From Rhizobium sp. Root274 (lineage in GTDB: Bacteria; Pseudomonadota; Alphaproteobacteria; Rhizobiales; Rhizobiaceae): a stretch of DNA of 64,000 nucleotides. Of the stretch, positions 7,745-17,976 are shown piece after piece (within the stretch, counting starts at the first letter, position 1; every line of letters starts with the position of its first letter). The notes below the pieces were generated by a model. The model searched no databases. It worked only from the letters and a program-made list of their open reading frames with translations, and was not told the DNA's origin. Made by a program: the position numbers and the translations under genes. The DNA lies in the NCBI RefSeq assembly GCF_001429245.1, contig NZ_LMJE01000001.1, positions 187,186-251,185 of the forward strand, written 5' to 3'.

Positions 7745-8152
7745 TTACTTCAGCCGCTGCATGAGCGCCTGTACCTCTTCGAAGCGGCGGCGATCCTCCG
7801 GATCTTCGCTGTCGGACGCATAGCAGGTCGAGTCCATGCAGAAGCGCGTCACCTGTGTGGGATTGGTGCCTGTATCGAACTGGCATTCGATCTCGTCGGT
7901 GATGTCGCCCTCGCCTGCGTCCATTCGGGTGGAGTAAGTCAGGCGCGCGCCCGGCGGCTTCAGATCTGGGAAGGCTTGGACAACGCCAACCTTGAGATCC
8001 TTCACCATCAGCACGCTTTTTGCCACGAAGATGCAGGCATCCTCCACCGTCTGCGGACGGGTTGCGGTTTCCGAGGCGCGGGGTGCCGGAGACGGTGTCT
8101 GGGCAAGTGCAGGCGTGGCGACGAGAAGGGCGGCGGCGAAGAAGCGTTTCAT
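7745..8152 (-). CDS. Small exported hypothetical protein
   Basis: A 135-residue protein with a Sec signal peptide (MKRFFAAALLVATPALA, cleavage after ALA), a Pro/Thr-rich linker and a mature domain with four cysteines (contexts DACIFV, ECQFDT, RFCMD and STCYAS) that could form two disulfides in the periplasm. It ends in a charged helix. The start at 8152 is chosen because AGAGG lies just upstream; ATG 8164 would add four residues. I do not recognise the family. It stands alone between tRNA-Pro and the merR gene, which is on the same strand 103 bp upstream. Confidence 0.75.
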   Translation of the reverse strand: MKRFFAAALLVATPALAQTPSPAPRASETATRPQTVEDACIFVAKSVLMVKDLKVGVVQAFPDLKPPGARLTYSTRMDAGEGDITDEIECQFDTGTNPTQVTRFCMDSTCYASDSEDPEDRRRFEEVQALMQRLK

Positions 8153-8254
8153 GGGACCTCTCACGGTTCGTGATGTTCCCTCAACGTCTTTCGGCTGTCT
8201 CGGTTCCCTTGGTGAACTTCAGGCGCATCTGCATCGCCGGGCTGCGGACGGAGA

Positions 8255-8791
8255 TCACCGCACCTGATCGAGCAGGCGCTTGCATTCCAGAAGGTCGAAC
8301 AAGGCTTCCTGCAGCAAGGCGCGATCCTCCTTGGCGATCGAGCCCTTGCCGAGTGAAATCTCGGACGCGTCATCGGAGGACCCGCCGAAGCCGAAGAAGC
8401 GGCCGCTCGCGCGCACTTTCGGACGGCCGACGACCTGATCGTCGTCGAGGGCCACACGCGGATCTTCCGTCTTGGCAGAGCTCGCGGCCACCAGCGCTTC
8501 CATGGTCGCGACATCGCCGGTGGCAACCGCCATCACGAACTTGTTGCCGTTGGTCTTCAGCAGCTTCTGGACGCCCTTGATCGTGTAGCCCTGATCGTAG
8601 AGCAGATGGCGAATGCCCTTCAGCAATTCGACATCATCAGGCCGATAGTAGCGCCGGCCGCCGCCGCGCTTCAGCGGCTTTATCTGGGGAAAGCGGGTTT
8701 CCCAGAAACGCAGGACGTGTTGCGGCAGGTCAAGATCATCAGCGACTTCGCTGATGGTGCGGAAAGCATCCGGGCTCTTGTCCAACTGCAT
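8255..8791 (-). CDS. MerR-family transcriptional regulator
   Basis: A 178-residue regulator with an N-terminal MerR winged helix ([20 protein letters not shown], then [19 protein letters not shown]) and a helical, low-complexity C-terminal part without the conserved effector-site cysteines of metal sensors. In rhizobia this gene regularly follows ihfA. GGAG is better spaced for ATG 8791 (MQLDKS) than for ATG 8797. It is probably co-transcribed with ihfA, 122 bp upstream. Its target is unknown. Confidence 0.88.
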   Translation of the reverse strand: MQLDKSPDAFRTISEVADDLDLPQHVLRFWETRFPQIKPLKRGGGRRYYRPDDVELLKGIRHLLYDQGYTIKGVQKLLKTNGNKFVMAVATGDVATMEALVAASSAKTEDPRVALDDDQVVGRPKVRASGRFFGFGGSSDDASEISLGKGSIAKEDRALLQEALFDLLECKRLLDQVR

Positions 8792-8913
8792 GACCATGCT
8801 CCACGTGCGATGCGCAAGGGCCTGCGCGACTCGCCCGTCATTTCAACGGTTTGGGACGGATTTTTCAAGCGATCCGTAACGGATGGAGCGACACTCCACC
8901 GTTTTTGGTCGGA

Positions 8914-9252
8914 TCAAGCTGCGGGATTGGCCGGCTTCTGCTTGGCCTTGCGCGCGATGTGGGCGCGCAGAATGCGCTGCTTCAGGACGTTGGAGGCCTT
9001 GAAGGTCATCACCCGGCGCGGCGAGATCGGCACTTCCTCGCCGGTCTTCGGGTTGCGACCGATGCGCTCGTTCTTGCTGCGCACCTGGAAGGTTGCGAAG
9101 GACGACAGCTTGACGGATTCGCCACGCACGATGGCGTTGCAAATCTCATCGATCACCGTTTCGACCAGCTCCGCAGACTCCGTTCGCGAAAGACCGACTT
9201 TGCGAAAGACTGATTCTGCCAGATCCGCACGTGTCACTGTCTTCCCGGCCAT
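8914..9252 (-). CDS. ihfA: Integration host factor subunit alpha
   Basis: A 112-residue DNA-bending protein of the HU/IHF fold ([40 protein letters not shown]). The conserved beta-arm carries RNPKTGEE and the Pro that intercalates between base pairs. The C-terminal extension KQKPANPAA is typical of alphaproteobacterial IhfA. It pairs with IhfB, which is not in the window, to shape promoters, recombination sites and replication origins. A GAGAA element precedes the start. It lies 108 bp downstream of fabH on the same strand. Confidence 0.96.
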   Translation of the reverse strand: MAGKTVTRADLAESVFRKVGLSRTESAELVETVIDEICNAIVRGESVKLSSFATFQVRSKNERIGRNPKTGEEVPISPRRVMTFKASNVLKQRILRAHIARKAKQKPANPAA

Positions 9253-9360
9253 AGTTCTCGCCCGCCTAAATCAATGATCTTGTTGAATTCGGAAGAACCT
9301 ATTGTCCTTAACGGCGACGGTCAAGCTCTTGTTGGTGCGCAATATTTACTCTTTTTGGGA

Positions 9361-10332
9361 CTACCAGCGCAGCAGGACCGCGCCCCAGGTGAAACCGCCG
9401 CCCATGGCTTCCAGCATCACGAGGTCGCCGGCCTTGATCCGGCCATCGCCGGCCGCGACCGCGAGAGCAAGCGGGATGGAGGCGGCAGAGGTGTTTCCAT
9501 GCTGGTCGACGGTGATCACGACCTTCTCGTCCGGGATACCCAGCTTCTTTGCCGAGCCGTCGATGATGCGCTTGTTGGCCTGATGCGGGACCAGCCAGTC
9601 GATATCGGCAGCCGTCGTGCCGGTGGCATCGAAGGCAGCCTCGATGACGTCGGTGATCATGCCGACCGCATGCTTGAAGACTTCGCGGCCTTCCATGCGC
9701 AGATGGCCGACAGTGCCGGTCGTGGAGGGACCGCCATCGACATAGAGCTTTTCGCGATGGGTGCCATCGGATCGCAGGTTGGATGTCAGGATGCCGCGGT
9801 CGGCAAGTGTGCCGTCGCCCTCCTGGCCTTCCAGCACGAGCGCACCAGCACCGTCCCCGAAGAGCACGCAGGTGGTGCGGTCGGTCCAGTCGAGGATGCG
9901 GGAGAAGGTTTCGGCACCGATGACCAGCACGCGCTTTGCCATGCCGCCCTTGATGTAGAGATCGGCCGTTGCCATGGCATAGACGAAACCGGAACATACA
10001 GCCTGGACGTCAAAGGCAAAGCCGTGGGTCATGCCCAAACGGTTCTGGATGTTGACGGCCGTTGCCGGAAAGGTGTTGTCCGGTGTCGAGGTCGCACAGA
10101 TGATCAGGTCGATGTCATCAGCGGTGAGGCCCGCCCTCTGCAGCGCCTGCTCGGCGGCCGCGGCTCCCAGAGATGCGGTGGTTTCCCCCTCGCCTGCAAT
10201 ATAACGCTGGCGGATGCCGGTGCGCTGGACGATCCACTCGTCCGACGTCTCGACCATGTCTTCGAGGTCGCGATTGGTGACCACCCGCTTCGGGAGCGAA
10301 GCTCCGAACCCGCGAACTACTGAACGGATCAT
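9361..10332 (-). CDS. fabH: Beta-ketoacyl-ACP synthase III
   Basis: A 323-residue KAS III enzyme that condenses acetyl-CoA with malonyl-ACP to start type II fatty-acid synthesis. The catalytic triad is visible: Cys113 (QAVCSGF), His250 (LVPHQANKR) and Asn280 (GNTSAAS). The start at 10332 ([10 protein letters not shown]) is preceded by AGGAAA. It lies 19 bp after plsX and before ihfA, in the usual rhizobial order, so phospholipid and fatty-acid initiation are co-expressed. Confidence 0.97.
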   Translation of the reverse strand: MIRSVVRGFGASLPKRVVTNRDLEDMVETSDEWIVQRTGIRQRYIAGEGETTASLGAAAAEQALQRAGLTADDIDLIICATSTPDNTFPATAVNIQNRLGMTHGFAFDVQAVCSGFVYAMATADLYIKGGMAKRVLVIGAETFSRILDWTDRTTCVLFGDGAGALVLEGQEGDGTLADRGILTSNLRSDGTHREKLYVDGGPSTTGTVGHLRMEGREVFKHAVGMITDVIEAAFDATGTTAADIDWLVPHQANKRIIDGSAKKLGIPDEKVVITVDQHGNTSAASIPLALAVAAGDGRIKAGDLVMLEAMGGGFTWGAVLLRW

Positions 10333-10351
10333 CGTGTTTCCTGCCTTGTCG

Positions 10352-11398
10352 TCACACATTTTCAGGGCTTGCCGGAGCCGGCTGCCGCGCGTGATATTTC
10401 TTCAAGTCGTTTTCGATCTTCTGCGTCAGGCCGTTGCGGGCCATGTCATAGCCGACATCGACGGCTGCGGCAAAACCTTCGGCATCGGTGCCGCCATGGC
10501 TCTTGATGACGATGCCGTTCAGGCCGAGGAAGACCCCGCCATTGACCTTGCGCGGATCCAGCTTCTCGCGAACGCGGTCGAAGGCACCCTTGGCAAGGAT
10601 GTAGCCAAGTTTGGCCATCCAGGTGCGCGACATGGCCGCGCGCAGATATTCGGCGATCTGCTTGGCTGTGCCTTCCGCCGTCTTCAGCGCGATATTGCCG
10701 GTGAAGCCTTCGGTGACGACGACGTCGACCGTGCCCTTGCCGAGGTCGTCCCCTTCGACGAAGCCGTAATAGTCGATGGTATCGAGGCCAGCCTCGCGGA
10801 TCAGGCGGCCCGCCTCCTTGACCTCTTCCTGGCCCTTGATCTCCTCGACGCCGACATTGAGCAGACCGACGAGCGGTTTCTCAAGCTCGAACAGTGCACG
10901 GGCCATCGCACCGCCCATGACGGCAAAATCCAGCAATTGCTGCGCATCGGCGCCGATGCCGGCACCGACGTCAAGCACGATGCTTTCGCCCGACAGCGTC
11001 GGCCAGATGGCGGCAATCGCCGGGCGTTCGATCGTTGCCATGGTGCGCAGGCAGAACTTGGCCATGGCCATCAGCGCGCCGGTATTGCCGGCGGAGACCG
11101 CGACGTCGGCCTGGCCGGTTTTCACCGCCTCGATCGAGCGCCACATGCTGGAGACATAGCGGCCACGGCGCAGCGCCTGGCTCGGCTTCTCGTCCATTCC
11201 CACGGAGACTTCGCAGTGATGGAAGACCGACTTGTCCTTGAGCTTGGGGAATTGCGCCAAAATCGGCAAGCAGCGCTCCTGCTGGCCGAAAAGGAGGAAG
11301 GTGACCTCCGGGTGACGTTCCAGCGCCTTGGCCGCTCCGGGTATCGTGACTTCGGGACCAAAGTCGCCGCCCATGACGTCGAGAGAAATTCTGATCAC
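10352..11398 (-). CDS. plsX: Phosphate acyltransferase PlsX
   Basis: A 348-residue peripheral membrane enzyme that makes acyl-phosphate from acyl-ACP, the donor for PlsY in phosphatidic acid synthesis. It opens with the family signature ([20 protein letters not shown]) and keeps the central SAGNTGALM and C-terminal [18 protein letters not shown] motifs. It heads the plsX-fabH pair and follows the DUF177 gene by 100 bp. A perfect 14-bp palindrome lies 20 bp upstream of its start. Confidence 0.97.
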   Translation of the reverse strand: MIRISLDVMGGDFGPEVTIPGAAKALERHPEVTFLLFGQQERCLPILAQFPKLKDKSVFHHCEVSVGMDEKPSQALRRGRYVSSMWRSIEAVKTGQADVAVSAGNTGALMAMAKFCLRTMATIERPAIAAIWPTLSGESIVLDVGAGIGADAQQLLDFAVMGGAMARALFELEKPLVGLLNVGVEEIKGQEEVKEAGRLIREAGLDTIDYYGFVEGDDLGKGTVDVVVTEGFTGNIALKTAEGTAKQIAEYLRAAMSRTWMAKLGYILAKGAFDRVREKLDPRKVNGGVFLGLNGIVIKSHGGTDAEGFAAAVDVGYDMARNGLTQKIENDLKKYHARQPAPASPENV

Positions 11399-11418
11399 TT
11401 ATACCTGACCCTTGTTGA

Positions 11419-11432
11419 TCGCTGGCCAGCGA
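11419..11432. promoter_or_regulatory. Perfect 14-bp palindrome upstream of plsX
   Basis: TCGCTGGCCAGCGA is fully self-complementary and lies 20 bp before the plsX start codon, in the DUF177-plsX gap. The position suits an operator for the plsX-fabH genes. No regulator is assigned and a chance occurrence is possible. Confidence 0.35.
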
Positions 11433-11498
11433 AATTTCGGTCAAAATACCGCTTTTCAATGACGGCACAACCCACCCACGGGCGCAGATGGGGGATCA

Positions 11499-12059
11499 TC
11501 AATCCTTTTTCCAGTCCTTGAGAACGGCAAAGGGAGACGGTTTCTTGTCTTCTTCCGGCTCGCTCTCGATATGGCCGGCGAACTGGACGCCGGGCTTTTT
11601 GGGATAGGGATCGATGCCGAGGGCGGCGAATTCGGCGATCAGCGCTCCGGCATCGATGGTATCACCAACAAAGGTCTCAGGCAGATCCGGTCCGTCGGGG
11701 TCGAGCACCATTTCGCCGGCACCATCCAGTACGATGCGGGCGAGCTTCGACCCTTCCGGCACGAAGATCTGATCGATCTCCTGTTCGATGCTTGATACGA
11801 CCGGCTCAAGCGTCACCACACAGGATTGAACGATCTCGCCGGAGACGTGACCCTTGATGCGGACACCATCCTTTTTCCAGCGTGCGATCTGCAATTCGGC
11901 CGCCAGGCGGTTCACCGCCTCCACTTCCCAAAGTTCTGCCAGACCGGCGCGCTCACGGGCATCGGCTTCAACGCGAACCTGCACAGGATTTGCCGAAACA
12001 TGGCCGACCTTGACGCGGTAGGTGAATTCGGCGGGCTCGTCGGATTGTCTGTTGCTCAT
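11499..12059 (-). CDS. YceD/DUF177-family protein
   Basis: A 186-residue member of the YceD family. It has the N-terminal domain with repeated VRVEADARERAGL-type strands and the C-terminal acidic segment (PDGPDLPETFVGDTIDAGAL, then DPYPKKPGVQF). In many bacteria yceD precedes rpmF and plsX and its product is tied to 23S rRNA or L32 processing; in rhizobia rpmF is absent from this spot, as here. GAGGAA precedes the ATG at 12059. Confidence 0.88.
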   Translation of the reverse strand: MSNRQSDEPAEFTYRVKVGHVSANPVQVRVEADARERAGLAELWEVEAVNRLAAELQIARWKKDGVRIKGHVSGEIVQSCVVTLEPVVSSIEQEIDQIFVPEGSKLARIVLDGAGEMVLDPDGPDLPETFVGDTIDAGALIAEFAALGIDPYPKKPGVQFAGHIESEPEEDKKPSPFAVLKDWKKD

Positions 12060-12125
12060 CGGATATTCCTCTGTCCGTTGCAGGCAGCCTGCGGCAGTCA
12101 CGCGCTGGCACCACCTGCGGAGGTC

Positions 12126-12662
12126 TTAGCTCGCAGGAACGGCGATCCGCGCCATGCCCGTCTCGATCTCCGGCTCTTCCACCAGGGAGAGCGCCTGTTC
12201 TGCGGTAAACATCCAGTCCGCCAGTGCCTTCATATCGGGGGCGGGGGTGACTTCGGGATGAAGATTGCGGGCCAGTGCCGCTGCCAGCGCCTCGTGGTCA
12301 CCCTTGTCGAGGGCTCCGGCATAGGATTCAAGCCGGCCGTAATACATGCTGGCGAGCTTCTTCATGCGTTTGGGCACGCCTGGATCGCCGACACCGAGTT
12401 CGCGGATCGAATGATCGACATCCTCGAAAAAGGCGTCGATGATGTTCTGCGCGATCTCCTGTCCGCTCCGATCCGACCGGGCGGTCCGGCGAAAATAGAG
12501 AATCAGCATGATCGTCAGCATTTCGAACCGACCCATGACGGTGTCGGGTGCATTCATGTCGAGGTAGAAGGCAGGTGTGCGCGCGGCCGACGTCAGGGCG
12601 GCGTATTGCCGCTCGACGATCGCCTGATTGTTTCTTTTCTGACGGAAGAAACCGAATACCAT
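12126..12662 (-). CDS. Ubiquinol-cytochrome c chaperone (CBP3/UQCC1 family)
   Basis: A 178-residue protein with the Ubiq_cyt_C_chap signature (RTPAFYLDMNAPDTVMGRFE-like segment, FEDVDHSIRELGVGDPGVPK, MKKLASMYYGRLESY). The mitochondrial relatives assist cytochrome b synthesis and complex III assembly; a similar role at the inner membrane is likely. It is 66 bp before the DUF177 gene and begins the leftward block. It diverges from bamE across about 260 bp in which I see no other gene. Confidence 0.9.
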   Translation of the reverse strand: MVFGFFRQKRNNQAIVERQYAALTSAARTPAFYLDMNAPDTVMGRFEMLTIMLILYFRRTARSDRSGQEIAQNIIDAFFEDVDHSIRELGVGDPGVPKRMKKLASMYYGRLESYAGALDKGDHEALAAALARNLHPEVTPAPDMKALADWMFTAEQALSLVEEPEIETGMARIAVPAS

Positions 12663-12921
12663 TCAATTCCACCAAAAAGAGACGGCCGATGGCCCGGGCC
12701 CGGTCGTGCTCATGTTGCATGATTGCGAAAGCTGGTTTACCGAAGCAGACGTGAATTGCAATGCCGTTCTCCCCTCACCCTGCCGCTTCCATCGGCAAAG
12801 TGGCGGGAAAGAAGGCAGCGCAGGCAATTGAGCGGCCCTTCCCCGGAAAGGCCACAATGCTATGCGCAGAAGCGACCCGGCATCCTTCCGGTTGCCGTCG
12901 ACAGTCATGGGAGACTCGTGC

Positions 12922-13425
12922 GTGAACATTCGGATTTTTAAAGCGGACAGGAAGCTGATGAACACCACGGCCGTGGCTCTCGCTCTTGCCCTTGCCGGGC
13001 TTTCCGGCTGCACGACCTCCGAAGTGTTTCACAACGGCTATGTGGTGGATCAGGCAGCGCTCGATCTGGTCCCGGTCGGCTCCAGCCGCGAACAGGTCTT
13101 GCTGTCGCTCGGCACTCCCTCGACAACAGCCACGTTCGATGGCGAGGTGTTCTACTACATCTCGCAGAAGCGCGTTCGCTCCGTCGCCTTCATGAAGCAG
13201 AAGCTGGTCGAACAGCAGATCCTGGCGATCTACTTCGACAAGGACGGCATCGTCACCCAGGAGGCGAACTACACGCTTCAGGACGGCAAGGTCTTCGACA
13301 CGATATCGCGGACGACGCCCACCGGCGGGCGCGACCTCACCTTCCTGCAGCAGCTGCTCTCGGGCGGCGGCGGGGCTGCCAACAGCGTCAAGAACGTTCT
13401 TGGTGGGGGCGGCTTCGGCAACTAA
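12922..13425 (+). CDS. bamE: Outer-membrane assembly lipoprotein BamE (SmpA/OmlA)
   Basis: A 167-residue lipoprotein. It has a lipobox (LAGLSGC, Cys about residue 30) and a BamE core (NGYVVDQAALDLVPVGSSRE, then QVLLSLGTPST, EVFYYISQK). BamE supports the BAM complex that inserts outer-membrane beta-barrels. The GTG at 12922 is preferred because GGGAGA sits seven bases before it and it leaves a normal signal peptide; ATG 12907 and 12862 give overlong leaders. The C-terminus is Gly/Ala-rich (LLSGGGGAANSVKNVLGGGG), a common alphaproteobacterial extension. A strong terminator follows. Confidence 0.9.
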   Translation: MNIRIFKADRKLMNTTAVALALALAGLSGCTTSEVFHNGYVVDQAALDLVPVGSSREQVLLSLGTPSTTATFDGEVFYYISQKRVRSVAFMKQKLVEQQILAIYFDKDGIVTQEANYTLQDGKVFDTISRTTPTGGRDLTFLQQLLSGGGGAANSVKNVLGGGGFGN

Positions 13426-13451
13426 GCCAGCAGCAGAGATCCAAATACGAA

Positions 13452-13487
13452 GAAACCGCGGAAGTTGCCTTCCGCGGTTTCTTTTTG
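13452..13487 (+). terminator. Intrinsic terminator after bamE (bidirectional with hppA)
   Basis: GAAACCGCGGAA, loop GTTGCC and TTCCGCGGTTTC form a perfect 12-bp stem followed by TTTTTG. The A-rich 5' flank also allows use by the leftward hppA transcript, which ends at 13506. Confidence 0.92.
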
Positions 13488-13505
13488 TCTCCAAACAATC
13501 AAGCT

Positions 13506-15644
13506 TCAGTGTGCAAGGACAGCGAGAAGCAGAAGTGCCACAATGTTGGTGATCTTGATCGCCGGGTTCACGGCCGGACCTGCTGTATCCTTGTAGGGGT
13601 CACCGACGGTGTCGCCGGTCACGGAGGCCTTGTGGGCGTCCGAGCCCTTCAGATGCTTCACCCCATCCTTGTCGATGAAGCCGTCTTCGAAGCTCTTCTT
13701 CGCATTGTCCCAGGCACCGCCTCCAGACGTCATGGAAATGGCGACGAAAAGCCCGTTGACGATGACGCCGAGCAGCGAGGCACCGAGTGCCGCAAAGGCC
13801 GAGGCCTTGGAGCCCGAGATCAAGAGCACGCCGAAATAGACGACGAGCGGGGCAAGAACCGGCAGCAGCGAGGGAATAACCATTTCCTTGATCGCGGCGC
13901 GTGTCAGGATGTCGACGGCCCGGCCATAGTCAGGCTTTTCCGTGCCCTGCATGATGCCGGGCTTGTTGCGGAACTGCTGGCGAACCTCTTCCACGATCGA
14001 GCCGGCCGCACGGCCGACGGCGGTCATGGCGATCCCGCCGAAGAGATATGGGATGAGACCGCCGAAGATCAGACCGGCGACAACGTAAGGATTGGAGAGA
14101 TCGAAGGAAATCGCCCCCATATCGGCGAAGTAAGGATACTGCGCGCTATTGGCCGCAAAGTAGGCAAGGTCGTTCGAATAGGCGGCGAAGAGAACCAGGG
14201 CGCCGAGGCCGGCAGAACCGATCGCATAGCCCTTTGTGACAGCCTTCGTGGTGTTGCCGACGGCATCGAGCGCATCGGTGGACTTGCGCACTTCCGGAGG
14301 CAGATGGGCCATTTCCGCAATGCCGCCGGCATTGTCGGTGACAGGGCCGAAGGCATCGAGTGCCACGATCATGCCGGCGAGGCCAAGCATGGTGGTGACG
14401 GCGATTGCCGTGCCGAAAAGGCCGGCAAGCTGGTAGGTCGAGATGATGCCGCCGACGATGACGATGGCAGGCAGCGCCGTCGATTCCAGCGAGACCGCGA
14501 GGCCCTGAATGACGTTGGTGCCGTGGCCCGTCACCGATGCCTGGGCAATCGAATTGACCGGGCGCTTGTTGGTGCCGGTGTAGTACTCCGTAATCACGAC
14601 GATCAGCGCTGTGACGACCAGACCGAGAATCCCGCAGAAGAACAGGTTGAGGCCGGTGATCTCGGTGCCGGCGACGGTGCCGATGGTGCCCCAGCCGACG
14701 GTCAGGGACGTGGCGAAGGCCAGGCCCGCAATCGACAGTAGGCCGGTGACGATCAGGCCCTTGTAGAGCGCGCCCATGATCGAGCCGTTGGTGCCGAGCT
14801 TGACGAAGAAGGTGCCGATGATCGAGGTGATGATGCAGGCGCCGCAGATCGCAAGCGGATAAACCATCGTGATGTCGAGAGCCGCAGAGCCGGCAAAGAA
14901 GATCGCAGCCAGCACCATGGTTGCAACGACCGAGACGGCGTAGGTCTCGAATAGGTCGGCCGCCATGCCGGCGCAGTCGCCGACATTGTCGCCAACGTTG
15001 TCTGCAATGGTGGCCGGGTTGCGCGGATCGTCTTCCGGAATGCCCGCTTCGACCTTGCCGACGAGGTCCCCGCCGACATCGGCACCCTTGGTGAAGATAC
15101 CGCCGCCGAGACGGGCGAAGATCGAGATCAGCGACGCGCCGAAGCCGAGCGCGACCAGCGCATCGATGACTTCGCGCGAACCGCTTTCATGCCCGAGAAT
15201 GGCCGTGAGCACGTAGAAATAGATGGAGACGCCCAGAAGTGCGAGCCCCGCGACCAGCATGCCGGTGATCGCGCCCGACTTGAACGCGATGTCGAGACCC
15301 GCTGACAGGCTGTGGGATGCGGCCTGGGCTGTGCGGACATTGGCGCGAACGGAGACGTGCATGCCGATGAAGCCGGCTGCACCGGACAGAACTGCACCGA
15401 TCAGGAAGCCAATGGCGGCCGATCCGGACAGGAGAAACCATGTGCCGACGAAAACGACGGCGCCGACGATCGCAATGTTCAGGTATTGCCGAGTGAGGTA
15501 AGCCTGAGCACCCTCGCGAATATAGCCTGCAATTTCCTGCATTCGGGCATTGCCCTGATCTGACGCCAGAACCGAGCGTGTCGCCCAGCCCGCGTAGATC
15601 ACGGACAGAAGCCCGCATAAAATTACGCCTAGAAGAACCGTCAT
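13506..15644 (-). CDS. hppA: Membrane-bound proton-translocating pyrophosphatase, K+-independent type
   Basis: A 712-residue protein with about 16 membrane segments that couples pyrophosphate hydrolysis to proton export. The substrate-binding motif is present ([20 protein letters not shown]) with further acidic loops ([37 protein letters not shown]). The motif GNTTKA carries Lys where K+-dependent enzymes have Ala, so it should not need potassium. In Agrobacterium and Rhodospirillum such pumps acidify acidocalcisomes or recover energy, which fits the polyphosphate genes elsewhere in the window. The start at 15644 ([10 protein letters not shown]) has a GGGAGG ribosome binding site held in a hairpin loop. 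Confidence 0.97.
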   Translation of the reverse strand: MTVLLGVILCGLLSVIYAGWATRSVLASDQGNARMQEIAGYIREGAQAYLTRQYLNIAIVGAVVFVGTWFLLSGSAAIGFLIGAVLSGAAGFIGMHVSVRANVRTAQAASHSLSAGLDIAFKSGAITGMLVAGLALLGVSIYFYVLTAILGHESGSREVIDALVALGFGASLISIFARLGGGIFTKGADVGGDLVGKVEAGIPEDDPRNPATIADNVGDNVGDCAGMAADLFETYAVSVVATMVLAAIFFAGSAALDITMVYPLAICGACIITSIIGTFFVKLGTNGSIMGALYKGLIVTGLLSIAGLAFATSLTVGWGTIGTVAGTEITGLNLFFCGILGLVVTALIVVITEYYTGTNKRPVNSIAQASVTGHGTNVIQGLAVSLESTALPAIVIVGGIISTYQLAGLFGTAIAVTTMLGLAGMIVALDAFGPVTDNAGGIAEMAHLPPEVRKSTDALDAVGNTTKAVTKGYAIGSAGLGALVLFAAYSNDLAYFAANSAQYPYFADMGAISFDLSNPYVVAGLIFGGLIPYLFGGIAMTAVGRAAGSIVEEVRQQFRNKPGIMQGTEKPDYGRAVDILTRAAIKEMVIPSLLPVLAPLVVYFGVLLISGSKASAFAALGASLLGVIVNGLFVAISMTSGGGAWDNAKKSFEDGFIDKDGVKHLKGSDAHKASVTGDTVGDPYKDTAGPAVNPAIKITNIVALLLLAVLAH

Positions 15645-15647
15645 TCG

Positions 15648-15665
15648 CAATACCCTCCCGTATTG
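15648..15665 (-). promoter_or_regulatory. Hairpin presenting the hppA ribosome binding site
   Basis: On the hppA strand CAATAC, GGGAGG and GTATTG form a 6-bp stem whose six-base loop is exactly the Shine-Dalgarno sequence. The stem ends three bases before the ATG. This could tune translation initiation. Confidence 0.4.
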
Positions 15666-15797
15666 CCCGCGCCTCACTCATCGCGGGCGGTGTCACGCAG
15701 ACTCGGGCCCCCTCCTCCGAGACCCGTCGACGCGAGGCGAGATTGCGTCGCGGTTCTCGTTGCGTCAAGAGCGCAAATTTTGCGTCGCAGAGGGAAC

Positions 15798-17024
15798 TTA
15801 GGCAGGGCGGCGGGAGACTGCACGCAGCTGTAGCAGAATGAGTACGAGGCACAGGAGCGTGACGGGCCAGACCAGAAGATTCATCACCGACCAGCCATAG
15901 GCGGTGAAGACCTTGCCAGAGGAGAAGGACGAGAGCGCCACTGTCGAGAAGAGGATGATGTCGTGGAAGCCCTGCACCTTGTCCGCCTCGGACGGACGGT
16001 AACTGGAGGCAACGATTGCGGTTGCACCGATGAAGCCGAAATTCCAGCCAATCCCGAGCAGCACCAGAGCGCCCCAGAAGTTCCACAGCGCGATGCCCCA
16101 ATGGGCGACGACGGCGCAAGCCATCAGGATCAGGAGCCCCACGGCCACTATCTTTTCCGGTCCGAAACGGCTGATCAGCACACCGGTGAAGAAGCTCGGG
16201 GCGAACATTGCAATGACGTGCCACTGGATGCCGAGGGTGGCGAGATCGGACGAGAAGCCACAGCCGACGACCATGGCGAGCGGCGCGCCGGTCATCATGA
16301 AGGTCATCAGGGCATAGGTGCCGATGCCGCAGACCATGCCGGTCATGAAGCGGCGCGTCATGACGATTTCGCGCAGCGGACGGGTTGGCTCGCTTGCGGT
16401 CCCCGCCTTGCTGACAAGCGGTGGCAGCTTGAGGAAGAACAACACGGCGATCGCGCAGAGCAAGAGCGGCACGAGGCCGAGAAAGGCGCCGGCGAATGTG
16501 ACGGGTGCAAGCGCATCCTTGAGCCAGATGGCGATCTGCGGCCCGACAATTGCGGAGACGATGCCGGCCGCCAGGATCCAGGAAATCGCCTTGCCCTTGT
16601 AAAAGCTCGGCGATGCATCGGCGGCGGCAAAGCGGATCTTTTGGGTGAAGCCGCCCGAAAGCCCCATCAACACGAGAGAAAAGGCAAAGAGCCAGAAATC
16701 CGAGCGGATCAGCGCGAAGGCGGCAAGTGCACTGCCCAGCGCGCCCGCAAGAGCGCCGACCATGAAGCTTTCGCGGCGCCCGAGGAAGCGCGAGGCGGTC
16801 GCCACGGCAATGGCGCCGGCGGCTACGCCGATGTTGAAGCCGGTGAGCGGTGCTGTTGCCAGCGACTTGTCGGCGCCCAGCATCTGGAAGCCGGCGAGAC
16901 CGCCGACCGAAAAGGCAAGTGGCGGGGCAGAGCCGAGGATCGCCTGGGCGACGGCGAGCAGACCGACATTTCGCCTGGCTGTCGACAATTGCCCATCCAG
17001 CCCGGCCATAGTCGCTCCGCTCAT
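15798..17024 (-). CDS. Major facilitator superfamily transporter
   Basis: A 408-residue protein with 12 predicted membrane segments and the loop 2-3 region SRFLGRRESFM of MFS_1 carriers. The central loop (KLPPLVSKAGTASEPTRPLR) separates two six-helix halves. The substrate is not readable. The start at 17024 is preceded by AAGGTGAG. It lies 10 bp after nusB and is probably at the end of the ribH-nusB transcript. Confidence 0.85.
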   Translation of the reverse strand: MSGATMAGLDGQLSTARRNVGLLAVAQAILGSAPPLAFSVGGLAGFQMLGADKSLATAPLTGFNIGVAAGAIAVATASRFLGRRESFMVGALAGALGSALAAFALIRSDFWLFAFSLVLMGLSGGFTQKIRFAAADASPSFYKGKAISWILAAGIVSAIVGPQIAIWLKDALAPVTFAGAFLGLVPLLLCAIAVLFFLKLPPLVSKAGTASEPTRPLREIVMTRRFMTGMVCGIGTYALMTFMMTGAPLAMVVGCGFSSDLATLGIQWHVIAMFAPSFFTGVLISRFGPEKIVAVGLLILMACAVVAHWGIALWNFWGALVLLGIGWNFGFIGATAIVASSYRPSEADKVQGFHDIILFSTVALSSFSSGKVFTAYGWSVMNLLVWPVTLLCLVLILLQLRAVSRRPA

Positions 17025-17034
17025 GTCACTCACC

Positions 17035-17514
17035 TTATTTCTGCGCCGGGGCGCGAACCTGCTTTGCAATGCGGTCGAGAACGGCGTTGACCAGTCTCGG
17101 CTCGTCGTCCGGGAAGAAGGCCTGCGCGATCTCGACATATTCCGTCACGATGACCGCGATCGGGACATCCTTGCGCTCGATCAGTTCGAAGGCGCCGGCG
17201 CGCAGAATAGCGCGGACCGTGCTGTCCATGCGCGACAGCGACCAGTCGTCCTGCAGGGACTGACGGATCAGCGGATCGATCTTGGTCTGATCCCGCACAA
17301 CCCCGGCGACGATCGACCGGAACCAGGAGGCATCCGCCTTCAGATAGGTTTCGCCGTCGACTTCTTGGCCGAGCCTGTGGATTTCATATTCGGCCACCAC
17401 TTCGAGAACACCCGAACCGGCAATGTCCATCTGGTAGAGGGCCTGGACGGCAGCGAGGCGCGCTGCACCGCGCTGGTTTGCCGGTTTTACCGGATGCTTG
17501 TCTTCGTCCGACAT
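17035..17514 (-). CDS. nusB: Transcription antitermination factor NusB
   Basis: A 159-residue all-helical RNA-binding protein of the rRNA antitermination complex (with NusE/S10). The NusB fold is clear ([48 protein letters not shown]-like region, ending [20 protein letters not shown]). The ribH stop, a GTG and an ATG follow each other directly (TGA GTG ATG on the coding strand); ATG 17514 is taken and GTG 17517 is an alternative. Co-transcription with ribH is typical in alphaproteobacteria. Confidence 0.95.
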   Translation of the reverse strand: MSDEDKHPVKPANQRGAARLAAVQALYQMDIAGSGVLEVVAEYEIHRLGQEVDGETYLKADASWFRSIVAGVVRDQTKIDPLIRQSLQDDWSLSRMDSTVRAILRAGAFELIERKDVPIAVIVTEYVEIAQAFFPDDEPRLVNAVLDRIAKQVRAPAQK

Positions 17515-17517
17515 CAC

Positions 17518-17976
17518 TCAGCCACCCAGCTTCTTCTTCAAGGCGATCATCGAGAGGGCCGCGCGTGCAGCAAAGCCGCCCTTGTCCTTATCGGAACGAC
17601 GGACCCGTGCCCAGGCCTGATCGTCGTTCTCGACGGTCATGATGCCATTGCCGATCGCCAGCGATTCCGAAACCGCCAGATCCATCAGCGCACGCGAGGA
17701 TTCGCTGGCGACGATGTCGAAATGGTAGGTCTCGCCGCGAATGACCATGCCGAGTGCGACAAAGCCGTCATACTGCGTGCCCTCATCATCGGCCGCATCG
17801 AGCGCCATGGCGATGGCCGGCGGGATTTCCAGCGCGCCCGGCACGGTGATGACGTCGTAGGTCGCGCCGGCCTCTTCCAGAGCATATTTTGCACCGTCCA
17901 GCAGAGCGTCCGACATGTCGTCATAGAAGCGCGCCTCGACGATCAGCAAATGCGGCGAAGCCGTCTTGTTTACCAT
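17518..17976 (-). CDS. ribH: 6,7-dimethyl-8-ribityllumazine synthase
   Basis: A 152-residue lumazine synthase, the penultimate step of riboflavin synthesis. Family motifs are visible: [11 protein letters not shown] at the substrate site, [34 protein letters not shown] with the catalytic His, and [12 protein letters not shown]. It is adjacent to nusB. The riboflavin synthase gene that often sits between ribD and ribH in rhizobia is not here; about 900 bp with two small unknown genes separates ribH from ribD. Confidence 0.96.
   Translation of the reverse strand: MVNKTASPHLLIVEARFYDDMSDALLDGAKYALEEAGATYDVITVPGALEIPPAIAMALDAADDEGTQYDGFVALGMVIRGETYHFDIVASESSRALMDLAVSESLAIGNGIMTVENDDQAWARVRRSDKDKGGFAARAALSMIALKKKLGG

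Noticed and set aside
13485-14741. A 418-codon plus-strand open frame opposite hppA
   Set aside because: It mirrors the hppA coding sequence and has shadow composition (Arg, Gly, Asp-rich).
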